64,000 nucleotides of DNA from Alicyclobacillus sp. SO9 (GCF_016406125.1 NZ_CP066339.1:2046001-2110000), one strand, 5' to 3'; shown: positions 36,240-50,230, numbered from the stretch's first letter. Notes: generated by a model not told the origin, from the sequence alone. Translations and numbers: made by a program.

Positions 36240-37265
36240 ATGAAACAGCATGAAACAGCTGTATCACATCGATTCATGGAAATTCGAATGGAGTCCATCG
36301 GAGGACTTGGAGCGAATTTGGCCGGCAAGATTTTGTCGGAGTCAGGCGTGATTAGACAAGGTTTGAACGGTTGGTATGCAGCTTCGTACGGTTCTGAGAA
36401 AAAGGGATCACCTGTAAAAGCGTTCGTGAAGTTTGCACCGCATGAAATTGAAATTCGCGGCACATACCCTGTGGATGAGCCAGACGTTGTTGCGGTGTTT
36501 CATGAAGCACTGCTAAGAAACCCGTCAACCATTGCGGGACTGAGACCCGGCGGAACACTGCTGGTTAATACAAAACGCACGACGAAAGAAATTCGGGAAC
36601 AAGTTTCGCGAAACGATATTAAGATTGCTGTTGTCGATGCACTGGGCATTTCGGTCCGAGAAAAGACCCGTATCAACACAGCAATGCTTGGTGCCATGTG
36701 CAGAGCAGTGCCGATGCTCGACCCAGAAGCAGTCCGGGAAGGCATCACAGAAGCATTCTCTACACGCTATCAACATTTACTCGATGCAAACTTGAGAACG
36801 TTTGACGGGGGCCGCACAGAAGTCATTGAGGAAGAGCCGATAGAAAGCGCGGAAACACCATCCAATAACAGTGCAACTGCAGCAGACCCTGTACCTGTAA
36901 AAACGAGCTTGGGTTACGAATCGCAGTTCCTTGGCGGGAACATCGTCCATCCAGGGAATTCAGTGGCGAAAGACCTGAGTGCATCACGTGAGGGATTCGT
37001 TCCAGCGTTGAATCTGGATACCTGCATTCACTGCGCGGCTTGCGACCAAGTCTGTCCCGACCTTTGCTTTGTCTGGGAGACAAAAGACAACGGCAAGGGA
37101 CGCGAGTTTCAGTATCTGAAAGGTATCGACTACCAGTACTGCAAGGGTTGCCAAAAGTGTGTTGAAGCGTGTCCGACTGATGCGCTGCAGACAATTGCCG
37201 AAGAAAGCGACTATGTAGATGAGCATACGGTGAAACACGGTTTTGCCGGATTAGCAGTTCGGTGA
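36240..37265 (+). CDS. 2-oxoacid:ferredoxin oxidoreductase, fused gamma and ferredoxin (delta) subunits
   Basis: A 341-residue fusion. The N-terminal part is the gamma domain (GGLGANLAGKILSESG, then SYGSEKKGSPVKAFVKF). The C-terminal 100 residues hold two 4Fe-4S motifs, CIHCAACDQVCP and CKGCQKCVEACP. A linker rich in Glu, Ser and Pro joins them. With the next gene it forms a complete pyruvate- or 2-oxoacid-ferredoxin oxidoreductase that makes acyl-CoA, CO2 and reduced ferredoxin. ATG 36240 follows GCGGAGGTGAA. Which 2-oxoacid is used cannot be decided, though the alpha/beta partner looks closest to pyruvate enzymes. Confidence 0.88.
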   Translation: MKQHETAVSHRFMEIRMESIGGLGANLAGKILSESGVIRQGLNGWYAASYGSEKKGSPVKAFVKFAPHEIEIRGTYPVDEPDVVAVFHEALLRNPSTIAGLRPGGTLLVNTKRTTKEIREQVSRNDIKIAVVDALGISVREKTRINTAMLGAMCRAVPMLDPEAVREGITEAFSTRYQHLLDANLRTFDGGRTEVIEEEPIESAETPSNNSATAADPVPVKTSLGYESQFLGGNIVHPGNSVAKDLSASREGFVPALNLDTCIHCAACDQVCPDLCFVWETKDNGKGREFQYLKGIDYQYCKGCQKCVEACPTDALQTIAEESDYVDEHTVKHGFAGLAVR

Positions 37266-37283
37266 GAGGGAGGTTGAAAACAA

Positions 37284-39590
37284 ATGAGCATGAATGTTGT
37301 GGATAAAGCATCTGTCAGTAACAACAATGAGTCTTTGGGCCAGCAAATCCAGGAGTTTCATTCAGGCAATGAAATGGCAGCAAAAGCCGCTGCACAAATC
37401 AACTACCATTTAATGGGTTACTTTCCTATTACACCGTCAACTGAAGTCGCTCAGTACTTAGATCAGATGAAAGTGCGCGGCGAGCACAACATCACGATGA
37501 TCCCGGCCGACGGCGAACACGGCGCAGCGGGTATCTGCTACGGTGCAGCAACAGGGGGCGGACGCGTGTTCAATGCGACGTCTGCGAACGGCTTCCTATA
37601 TATGCTGGAGAACTTGCCCGTGTTCTCAGGGACCAGATTTCCGATGGTGTTGAATTTGGTAACGAGATCGGTATCGGGACCCTTGGACATTCGCGGCGAT
37701 CACTCCGACCTATACTATGGCCTGAACATTGGCTGGCCGATTTTGTTGGCACGGGACCCGCAGGCTGTGTACGACATGAACATCATGGCCCTAAAACTGG
37801 CTGAGCACAAAGATGTACGCTTGCCTGTGATGGTTGCGTATGACGGATTCTTTACCTCCCACGCGAAACGGAGAGTAGAGTTCTTCGAGGATAGGAAACC
37901 AGTTGAGGAGTTTGTCGGACCGACACCGACACCAACCGTAACTTCACTGGATCCGAAGAATCCGGTGACCATTGGTCCATACATGAACGACCCGGATCAG
38001 ATGAACAACAAATATCAACAGTCCAATGCAATTTATAACGCGGAGGCAGTCTTCGAGCAAATTGCAGTTGACTATGCAAAGGTATCAGGTCGGCATTATG
38101 GACTCTTGGACCTCTATAAAATGGACGATGCAGAAGTGGTCCTGTTTATTTTGAATTCCGCTGCTGACACGGCTCGAGATGCTGTCGACGACTTGCGGGC
38201 ACAGGGAATTAAGGCTGGAATTGTGTCACCCAACATGATTCGCCCGTTCCCAAAAGCAGCAATCCAACAAGCATTGGCGAAAGCCAAGGTTGTTCTAGTA
38301 GCAGAACGTGCAGATTCATATGGTGCACACGGCGCGAATCTCACACAGGAAGTGAAAGCTGCGTTGCAGGAAGTTCATTCCGAAGCACATGTCTTATCTC
38401 GTGTGTATGGACTGGGCGGCAAAGAATTCTACCCTGCAGATGCACTTGACTTGTTTGATGCCTGCACAACCTGGTTGGCTGGCGGCGCAGTGCTCGATTT
38501 TGATTACTACGGCACACAGCCTGGCAGTGTGGAGGCTGTACAGGAAAACTTGCATCAAGGGTTGCCGGCACTGACTAAGGAAGAAATGAGCGGTTACGTT
38601 TCAGTTGAGCAGCAAGATACCGGGGAACTAAAGGTTAAGGTTCCGAATCTGAGAACACTGACCAAAAAGCCCCGCCGCTTGGCACCTGGTCATGGAGCTT
38701 GTCCGGGATGCGGTATCTTCCCTGGAGTTGAGACATTCCTGAAGGGCATTGAAGGGGACGTAGTGGTTTTGTATCAAACCGGATGCGCCATGGTAACCAC
38801 AACCGGTTATCCATACACATCGCATCGCGTGACCTATGTTCATAATCTGTTCCAAAACGGTGCAGCGACTCTGTCTGGTCTCGTAGAAATGTTCTGGGAG
38901 AAAAAGCGTCGCGGAGAAATTGAGGTTGGCGAAGATATCACATTCGTGATGGTAACCGGAGACGGCGGCATGGACATCGGCATGGGTCCAGCCATCGGAG
39001 CCGCACTGCGGAACCACAAGATGATTATCCTGGAATACGACAACGAAGGGTACATGAACACTGGTGCACAGTTGTCCTATTCAACACCGCTGGGACACCA
39101 AACATCAACATCTAACATTGGTCCGAAAGGTACAGGGAAGTCATTCCCGCATAAGGATACACCGCAGATTATGGCTTCCACGAACATTCCGTACGTCTTT
39201 ACTGGCACGGAAGCCTTTGCTCAGGACCTGATTAAGAAAGCAGCAAAAGCACAGTGGTATGCTCAGAACGAAGGATTGGTTTACGGCAAGATTTTGATTG
39301 CCTGCCCGTTGAACTGGAAGTCCAAGGATTCTGAAGGCAACAACATTGTGGGCGCTGCCGTCAAATCCTGCTTCTTCCCGCTCTATGAAGTGGAGCATGG
39401 CAAGACGAACATCACTTACAATCCGGATGAAAAGAAGCAGCGAATTCCGGTGACAGACTGGCTGAAGACCATGGGTAAAACCCGCCATCTGCTCAAGGAA
39501 GAAAATGAAGGACTGCTGCACCAGTTTGAGGAAGAAGTCGACCGTCGCTGGCGCCGTCTGCTCGCAAAGCACGAGCACCCGGATCTGTAA
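37284..39590 (+). CDS. 2-oxoacid:ferredoxin oxidoreductase, fused alpha and beta subunits
   Basis: A 768-residue fusion of the alpha and beta subunits. The alpha part shows GYFPITPSTEVAQYL and IPADGEHGAAGICYGAA. The beta part shows PGHGACPGCGIFPGVE and the thiamine diphosphate motif TGDGGMDIGMGPAIGAALR followed by EYDNEGYMNTG. GGGAGGTTG precedes the ATG at 37284, 18 bp after the first gene. The two-gene gamma-delta plus alpha-beta layout is compact compared with the common four-gene form. A terminator follows at 39675. Confidence 0.9.
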   Translation: MSMNVVDKASVSNNNESLGQQIQEFHSGNEMAAKAAAQINYHLMGYFPITPSTEVAQYLDQMKVRGEHNITMIPADGEHGAAGICYGAATGGGRVFNATSANGFLYMLENLPVFSGTRFPMVLNLVTRSVSGPLDIRGDHSDLYYGLNIGWPILLARDPQAVYDMNIMALKLAEHKDVRLPVMVAYDGFFTSHAKRRVEFFEDRKPVEEFVGPTPTPTVTSLDPKNPVTIGPYMNDPDQMNNKYQQSNAIYNAEAVFEQIAVDYAKVSGRHYGLLDLYKMDDAEVVLFILNSAADTARDAVDDLRAQGIKAGIVSPNMIRPFPKAAIQQALAKAKVVLVAERADSYGAHGANLTQEVKAALQEVHSEAHVLSRVYGLGGKEFYPADALDLFDACTTWLAGGAVLDFDYYGTQPGSVEAVQENLHQGLPALTKEEMSGYVSVEQQDTGELKVKVPNLRTLTKKPRRLAPGHGACPGCGIFPGVETFLKGIEGDVVVLYQTGCAMVTTTGYPYTSHRVTYVHNLFQNGAATLSGLVEMFWEKKRRGEIEVGEDITFVMVTGDGGMDIGMGPAIGAALRNHKMIILEYDNEGYMNTGAQLSYSTPLGHQTSTSNIGPKGTGKSFPHKDTPQIMASTNIPYVFTGTEAFAQDLIKKAAKAQWYAQNEGLVYGKILIACPLNWKSKDSEGNNIVGAAVKSCFFPLYEVEHGKTNITYNPDEKKQRIPVTDWLKTMGKTRHLLKEENEGLLHQFEEEVDRRWRRLLAKHEHPDL

Positions 39591-39674
39591 TCAACGACAC
39601 GTGTGATGAACGACATAAGTGCAATACGTGCACAGTACTGAAACTGAATACTTGAACCGTGAAGAAGCCCCCCC

Positions 39675-39702
39675 AGGCCCCCTCCCTGGAGGGGTCTTTC
39701 AC
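39675..39702 (+). terminator. GC-rich terminator after the oxidoreductase operon
   Basis: CCCCTC (39679-39684) and GAGGGG (39689-39694) form a hairpin with a 4-nt loop, followed by TCTTTC. It ends the two-gene operon. Confidence 0.6.
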
Positions 39703-39796
39703 TGTTTCAGTTGCGCTGGTGGCCCTCTCATACCATTGCAGGCTTTCTGATTCGTCTCTGGTTCCTAACAAGTGGACTTCTGCTTAGCGCATTCAG

Positions 39797-39976
39797 TTAA
39801 CCCTCGTATAAATCGTCCAGTGCAACATTTTGTTCCGCCTTCGGATTATTCAGAGGATAGACGCGCGCTGAGTGACCGCTGTCCTCAACATGTTGGATGT
39901 AAATCGGCTGTCCCTTATACGTCACGTTGGCCATAATTGGCGATCTCGCAATTTGCTCCGCTCGATTCTGATTCAC
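39797..39976 (-). CDS. sspH: H-type small acid-soluble spore protein
   Basis: A 59-residue protein on the minus strand. It begins with GTG at 39976 after a GGGGGC site. The sequence (NQNRAEQIARSPIMANVTY, then GQPIYIQHV and a LNNPKAEQNVALDDL ending) matches SspH of Bacillus, a minor spore-core protein made in the forespore. The family is about 59 residues long, so this gene is complete. It shows the organism makes endospores. Expression would be under a forespore sigma factor; I did not find a clear promoter. Confidence 0.9.
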   Translation of the reverse strand: MNQNRAEQIARSPIMANVTYKGQPIYIQHVEDSGHSARVYPLNNPKAEQNVALDDLYEG

Positions 39977-40241
39977 ATCGATAGCCCCCTTCAGTTATCA
40001 CGTCTTCAGCAACGTTCACCTTATTGGATTGCAACCTGACTCGAATTCTGATTCGGATTGATTCGGATTCACGGAAAGCGGCGTCGATGTGGTGCTTTCC
40101 TATCATGTTTAGCAAACTTCGTGCACCTGTTCTGGCCCTGCGTACATTCACGGCGGCAGCATCTGCGCCGTCTTCTCTACGATGTGCAGAATCCGTTCGT
40201 GCGATGTACGAAACTGAAATGTAGATTTTTGTCGTAAAGGG

Positions 40242-40270
40242 TTGATCTGCCTCTCACATCGTGGTATATT
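40242..40270 (+). promoter_or_regulatory. rRNA operon promoter
   Basis: TTGATC (40242-40247) and TATATT (40265-40270) are exactly 17 bp apart, about 290 bp upstream of 16S rRNA. No other promoter of similar quality lies between this and the 16S gene. Confidence 0.75.
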
Positions 40271-40467
40271 AGTCGATGTCGCCGCGAGAGCGGGCCGGAC
40301 AACAAAGTCTTTAAAACCCGCGCCATAACAGCATTTATAAGACATCATGAAGGACTTCAGGCGGGATGATTCAGCCGAGATTGACAAGTGGATGAGCGGA
40401 GAAATGCAGACCGCCAACCCAGTGGATTGACAGCAGAATGGTTCATCGGGATTTGAAGCAAAGGGTT

Positions 40468-40486
40468 CCTTGAAAACTAAACACAC
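40468..40486 (+). other. 16S pre-rRNA processing stem, 5' arm
   Basis: These 19 bases in the leader, including a boxA-like CCTTGAAAACT, are complementary with one mismatch to 42201-42219 in the spacer. The pair forms the long stem that RNase III cuts to release pre-16S rRNA. Confidence 0.75.
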
Positions 40487-40563
40487 GAAAGAGACGCTTG
40501 TGTAAGAAATGAGCTTCGTCTGTTCTTTGAGAGAAGAGCAGTACAGGATATAAGCAAGACCAA

Positions 40564-45388
<4,825 letters not shown>

Positions 45389-45411
45389 AGGAACAGGGAA
45401 ACGACAGACGA

Positions 45412-45423
45412 CTCGCTATCTGG
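45412..45423 (+). other. 23S pre-rRNA processing stem, 3' arm
   Basis: CTCGCTATCTGG is the perfect complement of 42297-42308 in the 16S-23S spacer, so the two flank 23S as a 12-bp processing stem. Confidence 0.8.
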
Positions 45424-45451
45424 GAAGAAGAGGTACCAATTACATAGGGGA

Positions 45452-45507
45452 ATGAAGGGTGTGTGCGCAGTGGCTTGCGCAGCACGAACGAAGCACACGC
45501 CCTTCAT
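45452..45507 (+). other. Hairpin between 23S and 5S rRNA
   Basis: ATGAAGGGTGTGTGC (45452-45466) pairs with GCACACGCCCTTCAT (45493-45507), 15 bp with one G-U pair. It probably helps release the 5S precursor. Confidence 0.7.
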
Positions 45508-45513
45508 CTCCCA

Positions 45514-45631
45514 GTCTGGTGACGAGAGCGGAGGGGCCACACGCGTACCCATCCCGAACACGACCGTTAAGACCTCCAGCGCCGATGATACTTGGAGCGC
45601 GAGCTCCTGGGAAAGTAGGACATTGCCAGGC
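45514..45631 (+). rRNA. 5S ribosomal RNA
   Basis: About 118 nt. It has the conserved CCCATCCCGAACACG and AGCGCCGATGATACT elements, and the ends TCTGGTG and GCCAGG can pair. Ends are estimated. Confidence 0.93.
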
Positions 45632-45650
45632 GAGAGAGCAAGAAGAGAGA

Positions 45651-45685
45651 GGCGTTGCACCCGATGTGGTGCAGCGTCTTTTTGT
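45651..45685 (+). terminator. rRNA operon terminator
   Basis: GGCGTTGCACC (45651-45661) pairs with GGTGCAGCGTC (45668-45678), followed by TTTTT. It ends the rRNA operon. Confidence 0.9.
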
Positions 45686-45719
45686 ATGTGACTGTAGGTA
45701 CAAGTGGAGGAACCGACAA

Positions 45720-46185
45720 AGAGAGAAAGAGGAGAAGGAAGATAAACGGGGACACCCGTTTATTTACCGTCCGAAGTTCTTTGAATGCATGGAAGCAGAG
45801 TTGGTTGATGTTTATGGCGGAATTGTGTCTGCTTGAGGGCAAAAGAGGGGGGGCAGTGCCAAAACATGGTCCCTGGCGACGTTGTGTTCACAAGGCGGAC
45901 ACAAACAGCCCGTTGACATGCCTCAGATGTGGCGGAACTGTGTCCAAAGTGCCGATGAGGGGGAGGGGTGCAGAAAATAGAGATCCCACAAGTGCTTATT
46001 TGGAACATGCCTATCGCCATGTACAAAATAAGCTCCTGAGAAGTGCTTAAAGGCCAGAAAACCAACGAAAATGGGGTCTGAACAGCAAATAAGCTCGTCT
46101 GAAGCGCCTATTTCCTCTCTTGGGCCTCCGTTTCGGCGAATAAGCGCTTCTCGGATCTCTATTTGGCCCTGGCGCCGACAGCCGG
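45720..46185. repeat. Duplicated intergenic element, copy 1
   Basis: About 466 bp nearly identical to 46279-46738. It opens with a perfect 9-bp hairpin (ATAAACGGG-GACA-CCCGTTTAT) and ends with several degenerate AATAAGC...GCTTATT palindromic units spaced about 50-60 bp apart. Frames that cross it on both strands differ between copies mostly at non-synonymous positions, so it is judged noncoding. Confidence 0.9.
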
Positions 46186-46278
46186 AGCCCCCGTGCCCCC
46201 TGGTTTCGACCGCCCTGTACGTGAACCCGCCGCTCTTGCACAGTCGTGTGCAACTGTGTCCATGAAAGGAATGAACAC

Positions 46279-46738
46279 AGAGAGAAAGAGGAGAAGGAAG
46301 ATAAACGGGGACACCCGTTTATTTACTGTCTGAAGTTCTGAATGCATGGAAGTAGAGTTGATGTTTATGACGGGATTGTGTCTGCTTGAGGGCAAAAGAG
46401 GGGGGGCAGTGCCAAAACATGTTCCCTGGCGTCGTTGTGTTCACAAGGCGGACACAAACAGCCCGTTGACATGCCTCAGATGTGGCGGAACTGTGTCCAA
46501 AGACCCGATGAGGGGGAGGGGTGCAGAAAATAGAGATCCCACAAGTGCTTATTTGGAACGTGGCTATCGCCGTGTACAAAATAAGCTCCTGAGAAGTGCT
46601 TAAAGGCCGGAAAACCAACGAAAATGGGGTCTGAACGGCAAATAAGCTCGTCTGAAGGGCTTATTCGCTCCATTTGGCCTCCGTTTCGGCGAATAAGCTC
46701 TTCTCGGATCTCTACTTGGCCCTGGCGCCGACAGCCGG
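46279..46738. repeat. Duplicated intergenic element, copy 2
   Basis: Second direct copy, offset 559 bp from copy 1. The same opening hairpin lies at 46301-46322. The best-preserved palindromic unit is AATAAGCTCGTCTGAAG followed by GGCTTATT, near 46642. Roughly 90 bp of unrelated GC-rich sequence lies between the copies. Confidence 0.9.
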
Positions 46739-46809
46739 GCCCCCTGGCGCCGACAGCCGGGCCCCCTGGCGCCGACAGCCGGGCCCCCTGGTGGGCGGCA
46801 GCCGGAGCC
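46720..46809. repeat. 22-bp GC-rich tandem repeat
   Basis: Three exact copies of a 22-bp unit (beginning CCCTGGCGCCGACAGC) at 46720-46785, then a degenerate fourth. Copy 1 of the element at 45720 ends with one unit, so the array seems to have grown from its edge. Confidence 0.85.
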
Positions 46810-47176
46810 CCGAGCCCCCGGTTTGGTGCCTGTGCCGCCGGGTTGGGTGCCCGAGCCCCCCCGGGCGGGGTTGCTTGTGCTGCACTGCCACCTGCCCCCC
46901 TGCCGTCGTGAGTAAGCGTTATAGCGAGTCACTCACAGAATAATGGTTCTTCTCACAAAAGCATATCTATCCGAGGCCTTCTAGGAGTCGTGGAGTCACG
47001 CGGTAGTGGGGCCGTGCGGCCGGCAAAACTGGAGGATTTTTGACTGAGTTGCTTCTTACAGAGATATTAAGGTAGTTTGACAGCTGATTTGGCTAAGGAG
47101 GAAGACTAGCGCCGTCTCTCATGTTATCGTGAGACACAAGAATGAAGGACCGATATGAAGGGGTTTGGCTGAGAAA
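46810..47176. other. Noncoding stretch before the glycosyltransferase-like gene
   Basis: GC-rich to about 46905, then of average composition. No gene or clear promoter was recognised. Together with the repeats it makes a region of about 1.5 kb without protein genes between the rRNA operon and 47177. Confidence 0.5.
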
Positions 47177-48499
47177 ATGACGACCGGGAATACTTTTAGA
47201 CGTAACATTCTATTGTTAATCGGTTTTAACGTTTTGCTGCGGACGTTGTGGCTCTTGTATATGCATCCGCATCAGATATCTGATTTTGCGTGGTATTATG
47301 GGCACGCTTCGCAGCTAGCAGCGGGCCATGGATATCGTGAACATGGGCGTTTCACTGCATACTGGCCCATCGGGTATCCGTTCTTCCTCTCCCTGCTCTT
47401 CAGGTTGACCGGGCCTTCAGTGCCTTGGGGACTGGCTATGAATGCAGGTCTGAGTGTTTTTATAGTGGTTCTGATTTATGTGATGGCTTACAAGTTAATG
47501 AACCGCCATGACATTGCCTTTTTTGCAGCTTTGGGCTACACGATTCTACCAAGTCAGATTGAATGGAATTCCGTTCTGGGTTCCGAAGAACTCTACACAG
47601 CTCTGTTGCTGGGGGCTTTGCTGGTGTACATGTTTTCCTCATCACGTACAGTCTGCACTTCTGATACAGCCCGAACTTCAGGTCCTGTACGCACTTCAGG
47701 TTCACAGCACAAGTGGACAATACTCCTCTCGGGGATTCTCTTAGGCGTGGCGTCTGACGTCCGGCCAATTGCCCTGCTTTTTCCTGTGGCCATCGGTGTA
47801 TATGAAGTTTGGATTAACAAAAAGCCGTTTCGTGCAGCGGCAGGCATGATTCTAGTGATATATGCAGGGGTATGCCTGAGTGTTTTTCCGGTAACGCTCA
47901 GAAATATTTTGACGACACATCATTTGTCATTAATCTCCACAAATGGTGGTGTCGTTTTGTGGCAAGGCACGCATGCGGACGGGTCGTACTACTGGTCCTG
48001 GAATCCGGAAGTTAATCCTTTATTGGCGGCGAATATGCACTATTTACCCGCTAAAATGGGGCAAATCGGAATGCACTATTTTCTGTTACATGTGATACGA
48101 CATCCATTCTGGACCATTCTCCACGGATTCTACAAGTGGTTTTTCCTGTACTGGATGGACAACAATGTTATAGGCGTTACTTTTGGGGTTAAAGACCCGT
48201 CAAGCCGATGGCTAATAAATGGAGCCTCGTTATTTAATAACATCTCCTATTGGATGTGGATGGGAATATGCTTCATTGGTGCCATCAAAGGTATTCGAAT
48301 GGTCTTAAAGTCCTGGCGTATCATTGCCCTGCCAACCGCGTACTTGGCTTACAACACGGCGATTTTCTTTTTCTTTCCAGCATGGGATCGCTTTCGATAT
48401 CCGATGATGCCGCTTTTCGCTATATTTTTCGGTTTAGGTATACATGTAATTCGAACCATGATTGACTTTTACAGACCCAGCTTCAGAAAATTTACCTAA
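47177..48499 (+). CDS. GT-C fold (ArnT/PMT-like) membrane glycosyltransferase
   Basis: A 440-residue protein with about ten membrane helices. The first extracytoplasmic loop has the acidic motif SDFAWYYGHA followed by YREHGRFTAYWPIGYPFF, typical of GT39/83-like enzymes that take sugars from lipid carriers. Acceptor and sugar are unknown. The start is uncertain: AAGGGG (47158-47163) is 13 bp before ATG 47177 and only 1 bp before TTG 47165. It stands alone, after the repeat-rich region. Confidence 0.75.
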   Translation: MTTGNTFRRNILLLIGFNVLLRTLWLLYMHPHQISDFAWYYGHASQLAAGHGYREHGRFTAYWPIGYPFFLSLLFRLTGPSVPWGLAMNAGLSVFIVVLIYVMAYKLMNRHDIAFFAALGYTILPSQIEWNSVLGSEELYTALLLGALLVYMFSSSRTVCTSDTARTSGPVRTSGSQHKWTILLSGILLGVASDVRPIALLFPVAIGVYEVWINKKPFRAAAGMILVIYAGVCLSVFPVTLRNILTTHHLSLISTNGGVVLWQGTHADGSYYWSWNPEVNPLLAANMHYLPAKMGQIGMHYFLLHVIRHPFWTILHGFYKWFFLYWMDNNVIGVTFGVKDPSSRWLINGASLFNNISYWMWMGICFIGAIKGIRMVLKSWRIIALPTAYLAYNTAIFFFFPAWDRFRYPMMPLFAIFFGLGIHVIRTMIDFYRPSFRKFT

Positions 48500-48507
48500 G
48501 GGAATTG

Positions 48508-48576
48508 AAGTGTTGCAACCGAGCCGACACAAGTGTTGCAACCGAGTCGCAACAAGTGCTGGAACCGAGTAGGATT
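48508..48576. repeat. 23-bp tandem repeat, three copies
   Basis: Three adjacent 23-bp units that share AAGTGTTGCAACCGAG (third copy AAGTGCTGGAACCGAG), just after the stop of the glycosyltransferase-like gene. Noncoding; function unknown. Confidence 0.85.
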
Positions 48577-48645
48577 AAGCGGTGTGATGGATGAAACCTG
48601 CTTTCCTGTCAATGCTGTGTATGTGGAATCTGCCCCTGCCAACAG

Positions 48646-49947
48646 TTACACAAACGGGAGTTTTCCGCCAAATGTTTGATAGATAAGAAGCAGGTTTAAC
48701 ATGACAATTAACACCGCGGTAAGGGACGCGAGGACTGTTGTCCAGCGCTTATTGACTAGAACGCCCATAATGTCACGCCTGCGGGTAAAGTATATGAGTG
48801 CAATAATAGGCATTGGTAAAACCAGGCTGAGAACAACTTGGCTTATGACCAGGGTTTTTGTTGGGTCGACGTGCAGAGCTACAATGACAATTGTGGGAGC
48901 CATGGTGACGACCCGTCGTACCCATAGTGGAATGGTAAATCCAACAAATCCTTGCATAATCACCTGTCCCGCCATGGTGCCAACAGCAGAGCTGGAGAAG
49001 CCGGAGGCTAACAGGGAAACAAGGAAGACGGCTGCTGAGGCAGAACCGAGCAGAGGTGTCAGGGTTTTGTAAGCCGTTGTGATGTCGGCGATGCCTGTAT
49101 GCCCGCTGCCGTGAAAAACGGAAGCGGCCATGTACATCATGGCTAAATTGACGAGGCCGGCCAGACTCATCGCGATGATGATTTCCTTGATACTAAAGCC
49201 GTTGATTTTTCTTTTCTCTTCATCGTTTTTGGGGACGATCCGTTTTTGCGTCAAGCCCGAATGCAGATAGACTACATGGGGCATGACGGTGGCTCCAATG
49301 ACACCGACAGCCAGAAGCATCGCACTGCCATTTCCAATCCATGGAACAACGCTGTGGTATGCGACTTGGCGAAAATTAGGTTTGGATAAAATGGTCTCTG
49401 CAATGTAGCAAATTCCAATCAAAACAACGAGTGCACCAATGAATTTTTCCAAGGGTCTAAACCCAAATCTATCGAGCATAAGAATTACGTACGTTGCTAT
49501 ACCGGTGATAATTGTGCCGATGAGCAGCGGGATGTGAAAGAGCAAATACAGGCCTAGCGTGGCACCCAAAAACTCGGCAAGGTCTGTCCCCATTGCGGCG
49601 ATTTCGGAGAATACCCACAAGAACACGGACAGCCATTTGGGGAACCGCTCTCTGCAGAGCTCCGGGAGGCTTTTTCCCGTTGCGATCCCCAGTTTGGCAG
49701 ACATGCTCTGTATCAGCATAGCCATCAGGTTTGCCAGCACAACGACCCACAATAATCTGTAGCCAAATTGCGACCCGCTTTGGATGTTTGTGGCGTAGTT
49801 GCCGGGATCGATGTATGCTACAGCAGCAATAAAAGCGGGTCCGATAAACGGAAGCAGAGAGCGTAATCCCTTCTGCTTACCGCTAAGCACATGTCTTGCA
49901 GCTAATTCTGTTTTATTTGGCTTTACCGTGGTTTCTGGAACAGACAC
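48646..49947 (-). CDS. mntH: NRAMP divalent metal transporter
   Basis: A 433-residue, 11-helix proton-coupled Mn2+/Fe2+ importer. Helix 1 carries the metal-binding AYIDPGNYATN, and helix 6 the MPHVVYLHSG motif. GTG 49947 follows AAAGGAG. An MntR- or Fur-type operator was not identified. It is divergent from the FAD dehydrogenase gene. Confidence 0.93.
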   Translation of the reverse strand: MSVPETTVKPNKTELAARHVLSGKQKGLRSLLPFIGPAFIAAVAYIDPGNYATNIQSGSQFGYRLLWVVVLANLMAMLIQSMSAKLGIATGKSLPELCRERFPKWLSVFLWVFSEIAAMGTDLAEFLGATLGLYLLFHIPLLIGTIITGIATYVILMLDRFGFRPLEKFIGALVVLIGICYIAETILSKPNFRQVAYHSVVPWIGNGSAMLLAVGVIGATVMPHVVYLHSGLTQKRIVPKNDEEKRKINGFSIKEIIIAMSLAGLVNLAMMYMAASVFHGSGHTGIADITTAYKTLTPLLGSASAAVFLVSLLASGFSSSAVGTMAGQVIMQGFVGFTIPLWVRRVVTMAPTIVIVALHVDPTKTLVISQVVLSLVLPMPIIALIYFTRRRDIMGVLVNKRWTTVLASLTAVLIVMLNLLLIYQTFGGKLPFV

Positions 49948-50108
49948 AGACGAGCACTCCTTTACATATCCTCTCTGTCAGTACAGCGTACTTCGCCATC
50001 ACAAAAGTTGCTTTGAAGACAATTTGTTAGCCAAAGGAAACTTAGGGTACAGTATATGAAAGGGGCTGTATTTGGTGCTTGTCTCTGTGAATCGAGAAAC
50101 CATCTGGG

Positions 50109-50137
50109 TGGATTCTAGTGATTCTGTCAAGTATAAT
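50109..50137 (+). promoter_or_regulatory. Candidate promoter of the FAD dehydrogenase gene
   Basis: A perfect TATAAT at 50132-50137 lies about 95 bp before the ATG at 50231. The -35 at 17-bp spacing (TGGATT) is poor. Confidence 0.4.
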
Positions 50138-50230
50138 GAACAAGGTACAAATACCGAACATAAAATGATTTTGTCTATAGTAATGTTCGGATTCGTGCTT
50201 TTAGGAACTTGACAATAAAGGAGAGTCATT

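Noticed and set aside
45655-46050. Open frames in copy 1 and copy 2 of the intergenic element, including a CLRCGG zinc-like motif and minus-strand frames
   Set aside because: Differences between the two copies mostly change the amino acid, frames are open on both strands, and no start has a good ribosome binding site.
46720-46809. Repeat arrays (also at 27346, 48508) as a possible CRISPR array
   Set aside because: The units are directly adjacent with no unique spacers, and no cas genes are present.
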